Below are positions 34,633 through 47,298 of a stretch of DNA of 64,000 nt, in pieces. A model generated the notes under the pieces. It did no database searches and had not been told where the DNA came from. It was given only the letters and a program-made list of their open reading frames with translations. The translations under genes and the position numbers were made by a program. The stretch covers positions 1,178,001-1,242,000 of the forward strand of contig JAJTUP010000017.1 in NCBI GenBank assembly GCA_021399435.1, in the 5' to 3' direction. How positions within the stretch are numbered: the stretch's first letter is position 1; each line of letters begins with the position of its first letter. Source of the stretch: Diaporthe sp. PMI_573 (lineage: Eukaryota > Ascomycota > Sordariomycetes > Diaporthales > Diaporthaceae).

Positions 34633-35222
34633 ATGCCTTTGCAGTTGAAATTCCAGCCGTCTTTTGATAGTGTCGCATACTACAAGGCGAGAAGAAAAAA
34701 GAGATTGTCACGACCATGGCGAGAATCCGTCAAGTCGACCACTCCAGAACACCAACGCAGCGATTCCAGAGAGATCCCACTCAATCCAGGCTCTCCTAGA
34801 CCGCTCTACAAACGTGTATAACCTCACCACGGAGGTGCCACCGCCAGTACCACCAGAACCAACCAGCACACAGTCGTGAAGGAGACCCAAGGGCACAGAA
34901 CCAGTATGATATAATTATCATTTTTGTCTAAAGGCGCCAGCTAATCCCACGTCCGGAAACCAGCAGCGGGTATATTGAGAAGGCCCTCGAAAGCCAGAGT
35001 CATTCTTTCGATCCTCCCGAAGTCAATGAAGACCAGTCCAACACAAGCGAGTCAACCGGGGTTATGAGAAGGGATCTCAGCCCTTTCAAAGCCGGCGCCA
35101 ATGCAAGCTGTAATCCAATCTCCGTCCCACATGCATCCATCGCACATGCCAGGATGCTTGAACTCAGCGAAGAACCCGGAGCAGATCTACGGGATCTTCC
35201 TGAGGAACGCCTCTCTACCTGA
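34633..35222 (+). CDS. Hypothetical protein, intron(s) unresolved
   Basis: The start is well placed behind a TATA box and CT-rich leader. The first exon begins 'MPLQLKFQPSFDSVAYYKAR' and continues basic ('RRKKRLSRPW') to about 34818. A second open frame (34934-35222) after a TCTAAAG acceptor encodes 'SYIEKALESQSHSFD'-type acidic sequence, ending 'LEERLST'-like residues at a TGA. The donor joining them in the right phase is not clear, and a third frame between them ('TTEVPPPVPPEPTSTQS') is also open. Only moderate evidence for a gene, and no homologue is recognised. Confidence 0.4.
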
Positions 35223-35390
35223 GTTTCGCGCCGCTTGATCTAGTCTCAGCCAACATGCTGTGATCAGACCATGAGCATGGCTAAGATCTCGGCATGCGAC
35301 ACATTTGCTTGTGAAAACTTAGCCAAGAGAGGGACCAGACTTCCCGGACATCCGGCAAACTCAGTTTAGAGAAGAAACGGTCTCTGATCT

Positions 35391-35636
35391 GTGTCCGTTG
35401 TTGCTGCCAGCGACAGAAGTCTGAGTTGGGAAGTACCGCAACTGTCACAGAAACCCAAACCCACGTTGCGATTTGTTCGGGGCAAGACGCTTTGGGCACC
35501 AGCGTTTAAGCCTACTGGAACTATATGGGATGCAACGAAAACCGGTTCCCTTGACCAAGATCAGAGGACATTCGAGAGTGAAGCTGTTGGAAGGACGAGA
35601 GAAGAAGGTGTGAGACACGCAAAGAGGAGTATTTAA
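35391..35636 (+). CDS. Hypothetical ORF, possible 3' exon
   Basis: 81 codons including 'KPTLRFVRGKTLWAPAFKPT' and 'TIWDATKTGSLDQDQRTFES'. The composition looks coding. Upstream (35330-35428) another frame reads 'DFPDIRQTQFREETVSDLC', so this may be a broken or spliced gene downstream of the 34.6-35.2 kb ORF. No domain is recognised. Confidence 0.3.
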   Translation: MSVVAASDRSLSWEVPQLSQKPKPTLRFVRGKTLWAPAFKPTGTIWDATKTGSLDQDQRTFESEAVGRTREEGVRHAKRSI

Positions 35637-37718
35637 GGCGCCAACACTGTTCGATATCTTGAGCGCATTAAACGCCCTCAACTCAACAATATTCACACAA
35701 CACAATCTCAATTACTTCCTAAACGTATCGAAACCCCTCGACAGCCCGAATCATCGTATCCGTATTGTCCTAATTGACGCTCAGAAACAGACAACCGCAC
35801 AGCCTCAGACTGCTTCCTATCGCCGCGGACTGGTCTGCTGCACGCGAGGTCGACCCTCCGTCGCGCCCGAAAAGTGGTAATTCGCCACGATCTTCCTCGT
35901 ATCGTTGCGGGTAAGATTCCGTGTACACGCATGCCACTCGTGACAGGTTCTTGCCCTGGCCGTGCTTGGAACCTTGCGTGGGTAAAATGATACTTCGGCC
36001 GCCCATGAATGCGATTCCAGCGGCGCCACAGCCCGACTGATTATATGGACGGCCCATAGGATACTACCCTGGGAAATAAATGACTTACACTAGTTGAGCT
36101 GATCGACCTGTGTGTGCACAAGCTTCAGTGAAAAAGCAAAAATGTCAATGTGAAGTGTTTTTGAAAAATGGTCCGGGCCTACTTGCTCCGACCAGCACAG
36201 TTTTAGACAGCATCGGTGCTGCGGCCCATACTATACGGCCAAGATCATGAATCGGCGATGCAATGTATCGAATGCTCTTTTGAACGACAAGGAACTCGTC
36301 ATACATTATCGTCAACACATTGATGGGATCGGGCTTCGGCTAGAGTTCAGATCAGGACACTCCGATGCTGGTCTTTGCAGCGGAGCAGTGTGGAATCGTG
36401 CCTCATTTGCGCCGGTGCTGATTTGTCGTTATGAACAAAGCAGTTTGCCAAGTGACAGCTCCGAGATACGTCTGGTCATCGAGGAAAGAGGCCTTACCAC
36501 GCAGGGCACTCCTTGCAGGACCATCCCATGGTACAGGTGTGCTCTCCTGCACTGCAAATACTATTGTACCTGCACATAACACACCAATGATTCGTCTATG
36601 CCCTGGTCTGCTCTGTGGTTACTCGGAGCTCCAAATACGATTACAATCCCGAATGGCTTATTGCAAGACCCCAGTTGACCTCCTACTGTCTGTTCCTTAG
36701 TTTCACGCAAGGTTCCTCAATCTATGTCTTCCATTCACGCCCCTACCGTCCTGCGTCCTGCTGGGGCAAGGGTGAGGAAGGCGCGTGGCACCGGGTTGAT
36801 CCTTGATTCTCCCAGCTGCAGGAGGCGAGGTACAACCAACAAAGCAACATGCATATACGCTCTCGACTCGTCTCCCGCCGGGAACACACTGCAGAGCGTG
36901 GTGGCAGAAGGTATGGCCTGGAGATAATGGTTTAGTGAAGCACGAATGCTTCTTATCAGGCAGGAGGCCGCCATTGAAATTTAAAATGGTGTAAGGTGTC
37001 CTCCTGAAACGTCTTACTAGTGATGGCACCTTGCACGATGTTAGCAACCACTTCCAGGCCGATTCGCAAAATCTCAATATTTGTGGACCAATTCCGGACT
37101 CAACCCTGTTTTGGACCTACACCAGCTCGAATGATCACGCCTTAGGTACCATTTGAAGTCTCCCGATCCCAATTTCAGGATCATGCTCCCACATATTTTC
37201 CATTGCCCGCCCCGTTTTGAATCAGCAGGAGCCTTCGTAAAGCTTCTTTTGCGTCCCCAAAAGTTGAAGAGTGGGCTTAGACTTCTATCAATAATTAACA
37301 TCACCCCGCAGTTGTCAACACAAACCTTGTTAAAGGTATGGGACTAATTCTGGTCCTCGTTCTAATATTAGATTATGCTCACCTTCCATAGGGTTTTTGG
37401 TGTGGCTGTACAACTGTCTCATCGCCTCCTCAACAGGCCTTGTCATGTAAATTAAGGCGGTGGTGTGTCTTCGCTACATTCATAGTACTCGACTCCACTT
37501 TGTGAAGCGTTTATAAGTTTTTTAATCTTTGTTTTTCATAAAAATTCTTATTTTAAATATAAATCCTCGCTAACAAATACGTAATTGATGAGTTATTATG
37601 GAGTCGAGATGCGGCTCGGTCATCTCTGATCTACTTTGAAGGGAAAGCCATTTTCGGTTTCTCACAGGCGGAGTAACCGGAGGACCAGGAATGGTCGTTT
37701 GCCAGTCGGCGCCCCTCG
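35637..37718. other. Intergenic, no gene recognised
   Basis: No frame with recognisable domains. The minus-strand ORFs at 35770-36057 and 36703-37077 are short and composition-neutral. Confidence 0.4.
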
Positions 37719-38384
37719 GTGCAGGCTTCTGGAAGGCAAGCACGAACAAATGCCGCTTCTTCTGCGCCACCAAAGAAAAACTCTGAAACCATACATGGTC
37801 TCGAGTACTTCGTCTATGCGACTGATATCTTGGGCAACCACTTTGGCAGTTACAAGCTGAACTACACCCAGGCCTACATTCTTGCCTGTCTCTATTACGG
37901 GCAGCTCGGATGCGTGGTGCCGAGCTTTCGTCACATCAGGTTTGCATCCTCGGCGATCATCGACAAGCTTCTGCCGTGAGTAAATGAAAGATTTCCTGCC
38001 GCTGAGGGTGCCCGCTGACAGCCGCAGATCCATGGACCGATTGAGCAAGACGGTGGCGCGAGCAGCCGGAAAGGCACCCAACAAAGCTCCGGCCATATCA
38101 AGACTCTGAGCCAGAGAAGACTGCTGTCATAGACACTAAGCTTCTCGTCGCCTTCTGGTCATGTTGTCAGCTAGAGAGGTAAGCGATCTGCTCTAATCTC
38201 TGCTGTGCCGGGACCGTTCGTCTGACTGCCGCAGTGACATTCTCGCTGAGTTGAACCTCGTTCCTTCCGGTATTATCCAATACGAAGACATCCTACCGTA
38301 CCCGGACTCATTGTGTTGCGAGAAACGCTGGGCTTCTTAGATTCAGTTGCGTATAGCTACGCTGCGCAGCTCTACATGATGTTG
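37719..38384 (+). pseudogene. Zn2Cys6-type regulator fragment (middle homology region)
   Basis: Part of a fungal_trans domain: 'LEYFVYATDILGNHFG', 'YTQAYILACLYYGQLG', an intron at 37977-38029 (GTGAGT...CCGCAG), then 'TAVIDTKLLVAFWSCCQLES', a second intron (GTAAGC...GCCGCAG) and 'DILAELNLVPSGIIQYEDIL'. No zinc cluster precedes it. A +1 frameshift lies near 38105, between 'APAISRL' and 'DSEPEKTAV', and another near 38310. Homology runs on as 'VAYSYAAQLYM' right up to the MITE at 38385, which therefore inserted into the gene. It is a truncated, frameshifted pseudogene. Confidence 0.75.
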
Positions 38385-38860
38385 ATGACGTCTGAAGCGC
38401 CGCGCGCCGCACTAGACATCTGCCACAAGCCTAAATTCTCCGCCAGATGTCTAGAAGATGAAAAGAAGATAGATTTAGAGTGATTTGGAATTGTTTGATT
38501 ACTTTTAACTTAGTATTCTACATTTGCCCTATATATATCCTAGGTTAGAAATCCTTAGGATCTGCGGTTATAAATGGGGTTATAGCTGTAATTTTAGATG
38601 AGTTTTTAAATAAAATTCCCGGTGGTACAGTAAAAGGCGAAATGGGTGTTGCAAAAATCTTTAGTTAACATTTTTAGTAGTGGTGGTGTGGGTTTGTAGC
38701 TTACGTAGCTGACGGGCGAATGTGGAATACTGAGTTGAGAGTGATTAAATAATTCTAAATTACTCTAAATCTATCTTTTTTTTTCATTTTCTGGACATCT
38801 GGCGGAGAATTTAGGCTTGTGGCAGATGTTTGGTGCGGCGCGCGGCGCTTTAGACGTCAT
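38385..38860. mobile_element. 476-bp MITE with about 110-bp inverted repeats
   Basis: The left arm (38385 to about 38500, ATGACGTCTGAAGCGCCGCG...) is matched in reverse by the right arm (about 38745-38860, ...CGCGGCGCTTTAGACGTCAT) with about 90% identity over more than 100 bp; the shared core includes CACAAGCCTAAATTCTCCGC. The AT-rich centre has no coding capacity. The left flank (TGATGTTG) and right flank (TGACGTCA) could be an 8-bp target duplication altered by transitions. It interrupts the regulator pseudogene on the left and touches the Mutator-like element on the right. Confidence 0.8.
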
Positions 38861-39499
38861 TGACGTCATAGGAGACAATTTTGAAAGAATGCGGATATTC
38901 GCGCCCAAAAAAATGGATGGCGCGCCCAATTTCATGACTAAGCAGCGCTGCAGCCAATCAGAGCCTCCCATTTCAACCTCCTTCACCACCCATCATGGTG
39001 CGTTTTGCAGCCTCAACCATATGCACTGCAAAACCTCCTTTGCCCACCAACTTCAACCCACCCACCAATCACCAACACCTTGTCTAATCAACTTTTGCTT
39101 GGTAAAATCGATTAATTCGGCATTAAAAACATACTCTTGCTATTTAGATATCAAATCTGTAACATTGTAGCAATATCAGAGGTCCCGGATTACTCGGGGC
39201 TCCAGGCACAGTGGCAGGTCGATTGTCATAACTAGAACACCAACATCACCGCTACAAACCACCGCCGCCCAACACTTTCCAACCCTCCTACCTTCCTGAG
39301 ACTTTTCAATAATAGATATTATACTTATAACAATCTAAAGGCCGATTTAGACAAAGCCACAAGCTCTGCTGGCTGGCTGACAGTAAAGCATCACGCAAAG
39401 CCGAATTACACAATATTATCATATAACCAAGGCGCCCAGCGCCTATCGACGGCTATAATAACCAACGCCTTAACAATTAAAGCCGGCTGCAAATAGTCA

Positions 39500-41672
39500 G
39501 CAGTTACCTATACAATAAAGAAGACGTCAAATAAGTAGAAGCTTGTTATCTATAAGTACAGACATATTTATCACGGCCCTCAGGAAGTCCCTAAAGCCCA
39601 GCGTGGCTAGGCGAAGCTATCCAAAGCACACCTTACATTTCTGGCCCGGGCGGCACATAACCCAACAAACACTACGCCAAAGCAACTCAAAATACTGCTT
39701 TGCCAGCAGTACCCTATGGTTTAGCTTAGGCCAAATACCCTCAAAAACTAGCTACAGAGCTTTCAAAAAGACAAGCAGGGCATCTACACTCCGTTTTAAG
39801 CAAAGTTAGACTGGCTAGAAAAGAAGGGCTACTGATACCGCTTTACTTAAGACAAAAAGGACAACATTACGGGCATCCTTTAGTATAGCCAGCAGCAGAT
39901 GGCGTGGCTTTAAGAGCAATGTTTCTTACATAGTGTATTGCTTGATTGTATATACTCGACTAATAACAAAAAGATGCCGTACTTTTAAGGCACGGCGCTG
40001 ATCTATACAAAGAAGATTCTGCCGCTATTTTAAGGCATTGTCGACAATAAGAGAAAGAGCGGCTTTAGGTAGCTTCTCAAGCAAGTCTACCTCCTGCTTT
40101 GCCACTACAAAGCCAACAACCCAACCCTCTTTATCACCAACTACAATAATGCCCTAATTAACGCCCTTAAGTCCAAATTCCCTTACACACGGCACCAGCT
40201 ATATATCTTCTATATAAATATAAATGTTATACTATATATTAAGAAGAAGTGGCGGAAGCCAGTAAGTTTAATGGCGGCAGAAGTAGACAATAATAAAGCC
40301 AAAGATGCCGAAGAAGAGGAGGAAGCCGCGGAAGCCAAAGAAGCTACGGAAGCCAGGCTTAATGTGCCAGCAAGAAACACAGCCACAATACCCAAGAAGG
40401 TCCCAAACAATGTCCCCTACACTCAACAGGCCCTATTTAACCTCCTTAAGTTCATAGAGTACTCTACAGATTGTAAGGTCTACAAGACGGCATGGCAGCA
40501 CCTTTAAGAGAAGTTTTCAAACCAGACAGCTATTATAAACTATCTAAAGACCTACTATATTAATAACAACGAGAAGATTGTCGCCAAATAGGCCGGCCAC
40601 CAGACCTGTAAAACCCTCAACTTCGGCTTACAGACTACCTCCTCCACAAAGCATATATACCGAAAAATCAAGGTTTACTTAGGCCACAGGCTAGGGAATC
40701 TTCTCTACTTAGCCAAGGCTATACACAAGACTATTAAGAATACTGCTAAGAAGCTTCGTCTCGAAAATGCCCACCAGAAGACATTTTTGCTTTAGAAGTT
40801 TAATGGGCAGAAGTGGCTAGAAAGGGTTTCTCACCAGGTATCGTAGCCGGCACTAGAGCTTCTCGCAAATACTAAGCAGCACGCTTTAAAGATACTTTAA
40901 AAAAAAAGCCCCACAAGGCTACTATACGGCTTCAAGCTGCAACTGCCCTATCTATACTCAATACGGCTTAATTTGTGCTAATCAAATAGCCGATAGAGAG
41001 GAAGCAGACCTTCCTCTCGAAAAGGCAGACGTTTACAAAGTTTACTGGCTTAACCGTAACCTTTCACTCAAAAACCCGCTCCTCACGGTCCTCTCGCCAA
41101 ATAAGGTCACGGCAACAAAGGGGAGACCTCGTAAGACAGCCACGTTTGCAGCCAACAAGAAAGGCATCTTTCAGAACAGTACCAGCCATAGGAAAGCCGT
41201 AATAGGCAACAAGACAACGTCAACGACGACCAGTCTGGGCAGTAAGGCTGGCAATAAAACAAGGGCGACAACAACTTCAATTCAGCACATTAACTCGGCC
41301 TTTGAGTATAATGACTCAACCCTTCAGTCCCTAGATAAAGAGGACAGCCATAGCAGCGGTAGCCAGCGAGAAGCCGTCCAGCAAGACCAGCAACTAGTAG
41401 TCGGCCTCACAAAGCAAAGCAACCGCCAGCCTCAAAAGCAAAGAGCCAAAGGCACGGCGTCGCCGGCGGCTACACCCTCAAGTTCAAGGCCAACAGCTAA
41501 AAAACAGCAGACAGGGGCACAAAGGACTATCAACCAGCTACCATGCATAGACCTTACAGCTGACAACATTAACGACAACGGCAAGGGCACCGGCAGCGGC
41601 AAGGGCGCCAAGGAAACACAGGACGAGATCGTCGCCATAATGCCCGGCTTTATTGACTTACTATTCGACTAG
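39500..41672 (+). pseudogene. MULE transposase, many stops at Gln/Trp codons
   Basis: Reading one frame through stops gives recognisable MULE sequence: 'GILYSQQQMAWL', 'SVLLDCIYSTNNKKMP' (first catalytic Asp of the MULE DDE domain), 'LPLF(stop)GIVDNKR', 'ANNPTLFITNYNNALINALK' (second acidic position now Asn in 'NYNN'), then 'LNFGLQTTSSTKHIY' and 'KVYLGHRLGNLLYLAKA'. About a dozen TAG/TAA codons sit where Trp or Gln is expected, as C-to-T/G-to-A changes would produce. The C-terminal part (about 41050-41672) is intact, basic, with 'GRPRKTATF' (AT-hook-like) and a Ser/Gln-rich tail. Non-functional. Confidence 0.8.
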
Positions 41673-41705
41673 ATAGGTCACGTGGGCAACAACATAGGCA
41701 TCGTA

Positions 41706-41802
41706 GGCACCGTTTGCCAATACTTGGGTCTAATAGTGCTTATTTGCTTAATTTGGGCACCGTTTGCCAACACTTGGGTCAAATAGTACTTATTTGGTGC
41801 CC
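41706..41802. repeat. 50-bp tandem repeat near MULE right end
   Basis: GGCACCGTTTGCCAA(T/C)ACTTGGGTC(T/A)AATAGT occurs twice with a 50-bp period, 41706 and 41756. Subterminal repeats like this often bind transposase. Confidence 0.7.
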
Positions 41803-42046
41803 TTAAATATGTGGGAATAGTGGCATGCAGCGGCATGTTAGTCGATATAGTCACATTAATTTTTTGTATGGCGAACCCATAGTGTTTTTTAATTCGGGCA
41901 CATGGGGCGGCATGATTAGTCATGAAATTGGGCGCGCCATCCATTTTTTTGGGCGCGAATATCCGCATTCTTTTGAAACTCCGGGAGCGGGGTATTGCCG
42001 CCCCCAGTGCAAGAGGGTGAAAACGGTAAAGGCGATAGAGGCAATG

Positions 42047-43228
42047 CGACAAGAAGACAATATGGATTGGGAAGAGGAAAACGGCAGTGATAGGGTGCTG
42101 AGAAACGACGAAAACCTCACAATTCGGGCTGCAGCCGCCGACGACGCGAGCGAGGCGAGCCGCGGCCCAGAACAACCCGTGGACCGTGACTTCAATAAGA
42201 AATGGGACATCATGAAGGCAGAATTTCAGCTAGAGTTCAGAAAACTTAGGGATCAGATGACAAAGGAAGTCGCCAAAATGACGGCCCAGTTGGCCCAAGA
42301 ACTATCGCAAGCGCGAGAGGAGCTTACGCAAGCTCGCAGCGAGCTCGAGAACACCAGGCTCCAGCTACACGCTATGGCGGGAGCTCAAGGAGCCCTATTG
42401 GTTTGACCAGTGTATGCAGACGTCGCTTGACGTACCCCTTTGGTTAGCATTCCCACCCCGGCCTCCTCCACAGGTCGGGCGGCAACGCCAGAATTAGTGT
42501 TCTGCACGGTGGATGTGTCTAGGGTACCAGAGGAACATACTGGAGAAGTCACACTAGTGGCACTTTGCAAGCTTATCGAAAACGAAATGCGAGCACCTGG
42601 CGACCAGCCGAGTTGGCGTTGTGTTGCGATGACGAAAGATGGAAGAAATGCCAACCGCCTTAGGATTATGGGCAGGAACGAAGAAGAAGTAAAGAAAATC
42701 AAAGATATTATTAAAGCTAAGAAGGCGCCAGGTGCGAGAGTTCTTCGAGACCAGCTGTACCCAGTCAAAGTCGACAATGTCAACCGTACGGCCGTCCTTA
42801 ACTACGAAGGCAAGGTCCTCCCTGGGGCCACTGAAGCTCTGGGCCGTGAGAACGACATATAGATTGCTAAGGTGGCCTGGTTGAGTCGAAAAGACAGCGC
42901 AAAAGCGTATGGATCCATAGTAGTATATGTTACCAAAACCGCTGACGCCAGAAGGCTTCTAAACGAGGGCTTCTTTTATGCCGGAGGTGAATCTGGATAT
43001 ACGGGGGTGTTTGAGTGTCGGATGCGACCTGAACAATGCTATAACTGCCAGCAGATCGGGCATAAAGCTTTTCAGTGCAGGAACCCTCAGGTGTGTGCGA
43101 GATGCGCCAAGGAGGGCCACCGCCACGGTAATTGTGGTGAAGTGATTGCCAAATGCGTCCTATGCGCCGGCCCTTATAAATCGTTTAGCAGAAACTGCCG
43201 GAAGCTCTATCCGTCTCGACATGAATAG
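42047..43228 (+). pseudogene. LINE ORF1 (gag-like, CCHC knuckles)
   Basis: Starts 'MRQEDNMDWEEENG'. One frame spans to 43228 but is interrupted by TGA at 42404 and 42428 and by TAG at 42860, each one transition from Arg or Gln/Trp. The N-terminal part has a long coiled coil ('REELTQARSELENTRLQLH'). The C-terminal part has two CCHC knuckles, 'CYNCQQIGHKAFQC' and 'CARCAKEGHRHGNC'. The product would bind the LINE RNA. Confidence 0.8.
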
Positions 43229-43248
43229 GACACTACGGCTAGTCTAGC

Positions 43249-46200
43249 TTAATGTAAGGAAGCAGGGTGTAGTGTACGACAGCTTGATGAACGACAAGGA
43301 CATCTAGGACGCAACAGTGCTAGTTATCTAGGAACCTTAAGCACGAAGGATTCAGGGTCGACTCCTGACTACCCCTATGGGGCATCACAGATGGATCAAG
43401 ATGGTTCCGTCGACTTGGAGGGAAGGTAGATGGGCTATTCGGAGTATGCTCTGGGTGAATAAGGACGTGGAGGCGGAACAAGTGCCGATACCATCCCCGG
43501 ACATGACAGCAGCGATCCTCAGGCTCCCTGGTCGACGGGTCTTGGTGGTGTCGGTCTATGTACCAAAGGAGGATTCCCAGGCCCTGCGGGGCACGTGCGA
43601 CAACCTACGCAAAATAGTCATGGATGTAAGGCGGAACGCAGGCATGGCGGTGGACGTGGTAATTTCAGGGGACTTCAACCGGCACGACCAGCTGTGGGGG
43701 GGAGATGATGTGTCGTTGGTAAGGCAGGGTGAAGCGGATCGAATCATCGACCTTATGGACGAGCTGGCCTTGAACAGTCTGCTGCCACGGGGCACGAAGG
43801 CATGGCACGGTGGAGATTACGACACGACTATTGACCTGGTACTAGCTTCTGCTGAGCTAGCAGACTCGATAGTAAAATGTGCGGTCCACGGAGCAGAACA
43901 CGGATTAGATTATCGCACAATTGAGACAGTCTTTGACACTTTGGTCCCGGTACCGAAGCAGCAAGACCGGCTTTTGCTTAAGATTTTACCCTGGAAGAAA
44001 ATAAACACCAGGATTGCAACGGAATTGGGCCTAATCCCGTATAGTGGCACAGTTTAGGAGCAGACCGATAGACTGATGTCAGGTGGTTCTAGAGGCGGTA
44101 AACGCCTTGACACCAAAAGCCAGACCATCACCATACGCCAAGCGATGGTGGACAACCGACCTGACGCAATTGCGCCGAATATACACATACTGGAGAAATC
44201 GCGCCCGTGCCGAACGACGAGCGGGGCGACTTGTACTAGGCTTGGGAGAAACGGCGAAAGGGGCTGCGAAGCAATATCACGACGCTATCCGACAACAAAA
44301 GAAGAAGCACTGGGACGAGTTCCTCGCAGACAACGAAAATATCTGGAGGGCTGCCAAGTACCTGAAGTCCGGCGACGATACAGCATTTGGAAAAGTACCA
44401 CAGCTCGTCAAAGCGGACGGAACAGTCACCGCCGACAACAAGGAACAGGCAGAAGAACTTCTAACCAACTTCTTCCCTCCCTTGCCAGAGAGGATTGAAG
44501 AGGAAGGCCCCAGGCCGCAAAGAGCCCCCCTAGCGCTGCCTCCTATCACCATGGAAGAGGTGGAACGACAACTGTTCGCCGCAAAATCCTGGAAGGCGCC
44601 CGGCGAGGACGGCCTGCCTGTGGTAGTCTGGAAAGAGACGTGGCCAGTGGTCAAACACCATGTCCTCGCATTATTTCGAGCATCTCTAGCAGAGGAGACG
44701 CTGCCCGTCCAGTGGCGACACGCCAAGATCATACCACTTAAGAAGCCTGGCAAAGAGGATTATACAGTGGCTAAAACCTGGAGACCAATCTCGCTTCTAG
44801 CAACGCTCGGCAAAGTGCTAGAATCGGTAGTCGCGGAAAGGATCTCTCACGCGGTCGAGACGTATGGGCTCCTCCCGACTAACCACTTCGGGGCCCGTAA
44901 ACAGCGGTCTGCGGAACAAGCGCTCGTGCTGCTCCAAGAACAGATCTATACTGCCTGGCGAGGTCGAAAGATAGTCAGCCTGATCAGTTTTGATGTCAAA
45001 GGGGCCTACAACGGAGTCTCCAAGGAAAGACTTCTTCAGCGGATGAGGGCGCGAGGCATCCCAGGGGGACTGCTCCGATGGATAGAGGCATTCTGCTCGG
45101 AGCGTACAGCAACGATCCAAGTTAACGGGCAGTCCTCTAAGGTTCAGAGCTTACCGCAGGCTGGTCTACCACAGGGCTCTCCCCTGTCTCCGATTCTATT
45201 CCTCTTCTTCAACGCAGACCTAGTGCAACGACGAATCGATAGTTATGGGGGTGCGATAGCCTTCATTGACGACTTCAACGCGTGGGTCACGGGACCCACG
45301 GCACGGAGCAACCGGGAAGGCATCGACGCTATTATCAAGAACGCCTTGGATTGGGAGAGAAGGAGCGGTGCAACATTCGAGGCTGACAAGACAGCAATCA
45401 TACACTTCACTCGCAATTTACACAAGACGGACGCGCTACCTTTCATCGTCAAGGGACAGACTGTCGAACCTCAGGACCATGTCAAAATCCTTGGAGTGGT
45501 TATGGATGCGAAGCTGAAGTTTAAACAACACATTTCGAGGGCTGCGTCCAAGGGCTTGGAGGCAGCAATAGAACTGCGGAGACTCCGAGGCCTGTCCCCA
45601 TCCACGGCGCGGCAGCTGTTTACATGCACAGTCGCCCCGGTGGTGGACTACGCCTCCGGTGTATGGATGCACGCATACAAGGACAAACTCGTGGGACCCA
45701 TCAACAGGGTCCAGAGAATGGCGGCGCAAGCGATCGTGGGGACCTTCCTCACAGTGGCAACGAGTGTAGCAGAAGCGGAGGCTCACATCGCCAGCGCACG
45801 AGACCGGTTCTGGAGACGGGCCACCAAGCTGTGGACCGACATTCACACCCTGCCAGATACCAATCCACTACGCAGAAACACGTCTCGAATGCGGAAGTTC
45901 AGAAAACGACACCGCTCGCCGCTATACCAGGTGGCAGACGCACTGAAAGGCATAGCAATGGAGAAGTTAGAAATCATCAACCCGTTCACGCTATCGCCAT
46001 GGGAGGAACGCATGCAGACCATTACTGAGGACTTGACAGCGACGCAGTCAGCGGACAACTACGATGTGCGCATCGCCGTAAGCAGCTCAGCACGAAACGG
46101 CGTGGTGGGAATTGGGGGAGCTGTCTCGCTGCCCGCGTCCGTCTATGGTAGCCCAAAGCTTGGGACCTTTTCCTCTACGCTTGGCGCAAGGTCGGAACAG

Positions 46201-46992
46201 AACCCATACTCCGGAGAGCTGGCAGCGATGGAACGCGCTTTGAGCACGCTACCAATGCTCAGATCTAGCAGTATCGTGCTATCAAGCAACAACAAAGCGG
46301 CCGTTCTCACCCTTCGGCAACCTCGACAGCAGTCTGGCCAACAGCATATCCGCCACATCTATGAGGCTGTCGGAGAAATGCGCAAACGTGGAAACATAGT
46401 GACAATACGATGGCTCCCTGCGAGCGAAGGAGACCAGCTCCTAAAAATCGCCAAGGAAAACGCCAGAGAGGCCACTCATCCCGGTGCCACTCCAGAAGCA
46501 GAAACGCCCAGGATGCGGTCGACTACTCTCAACGTAGCTCGTTCCAAGACAGGCGCCAGCAAGCACTTTCCAGAAAAGGTTGGAAATCACTCTAAGAGAG
46601 TCGACACAGCATTGCCAGGCAAACACACAACGCAACTCTATGACCGTCTAACATGGAAGGAAGCCACTGTGCTTGCTCAACTCAGAACAGGCATGGCAAG
46701 ACTCAACGCTTACCTCCACCGAATCGGGGTAGCCCCGTCAGAGCAGTGCGCATGTGGACAAGCAGCAGAGACAGTAAAACACTTCCTCTTCCGATGTAGA
46801 AAATGGACGGCGTACCGGATGGAGATGCTCCGGTGTACAAACACTCACAGAAGCAACATTTCTTTCTATCTAGGAGGAAAATCAGCATCAGATAACAAAG
46901 ACTGGTCTCCAAGCTTAGAGGCCGTTCGGGCAACGATACGATTCGCAATAGCCACGGGCCGACTTGACGCAAACCAACCGTCGGGCAACTAA
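43249..46992 (+). pseudogene. LINE ORF2: endonuclease and reverse transcriptase
   Basis: The endonuclease region (43249-44057) shows 'MGHHRW', 'REGRWAIRSMLW', 'VISGDFNRHDQLWGG' and 'STIDLVLAS'-type motifs but has early TAG/TAA codons, a TAG at 44055 and a +1 shift near 44080. The 44083-46992 frame is intact: RT domain with '[16 protein letters not shown]', '[13 protein letters not shown]', '[16 protein letters not shown]' and the catalytic 'FIDD'. An RNase H-like region follows ('[10 protein letters not shown]', '[15 protein letters not shown]') in which the usual first Asp is Ser ('AVSSSARNG'). A C-terminal '[17 protein letters not shown]' segment is a zinc-knuckle-like motif found in this clade. 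Confidence 0.88.
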
Positions 46993-47297
46993 AACACTTA
47001 ACCGATCACCCACCACTCTCCGCCACCGAACCCACACCCATCACCTCGTGCCACGGACAGCAGGCACCGCTTCAGCCGCCGAGGATAGGACGTTGAACAC
47101 TTGGAGAATCGCCTCCAAGCCAGCCTACTACTAATCCTACTAACCCACGAGAATCCGAAGAGAAATGGCAGAAGAAGGCAAATAAGCTAGAATGGACTTT
47201 GCACGGGCTTTAAGGAGGTCAAGGCATATCTTGGGAAATGTATGGTCAAATTGTTAATAGTTGCCCTTTCGGGTTAAGCCCGCCGGGCGGAATAAAT

Positions 47298-47298
<1 letters not shown>

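Larger units (their letters stand above)
38884..41973 (+). mobile_element. Mutator-like (MULE) DNA transposon with 58-bp TIRs
   Basis: 38884-38941 and 41916-41973 are perfect 58-bp inverted copies (AAAGAATGCGGATATTCGCG... and its complement); partial similarity extends a few bases outward to GGAG/CTCC. They enclose a degenerate MULE transposase and a 50-bp tandem repeat. Identical TIRs contrast with a transposase full of stops, so the copy could only have moved with help. No clean 9-bp target duplication is visible, because a MITE abuts the left end and a LINE the right end. Confidence 0.8.

Noticed and set aside
37662..38096. 144-codon minus ORF
   Set aside because: Lies opposite the regulator pseudogene, whose plus-strand reading shows clear fungal_trans motifs.
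41825..42046. N-terminal extension of LINE ORF1
   Set aside because: The first 70 codons read through the MULE terminal repeat; the real ORF1 start is probably at 42047.
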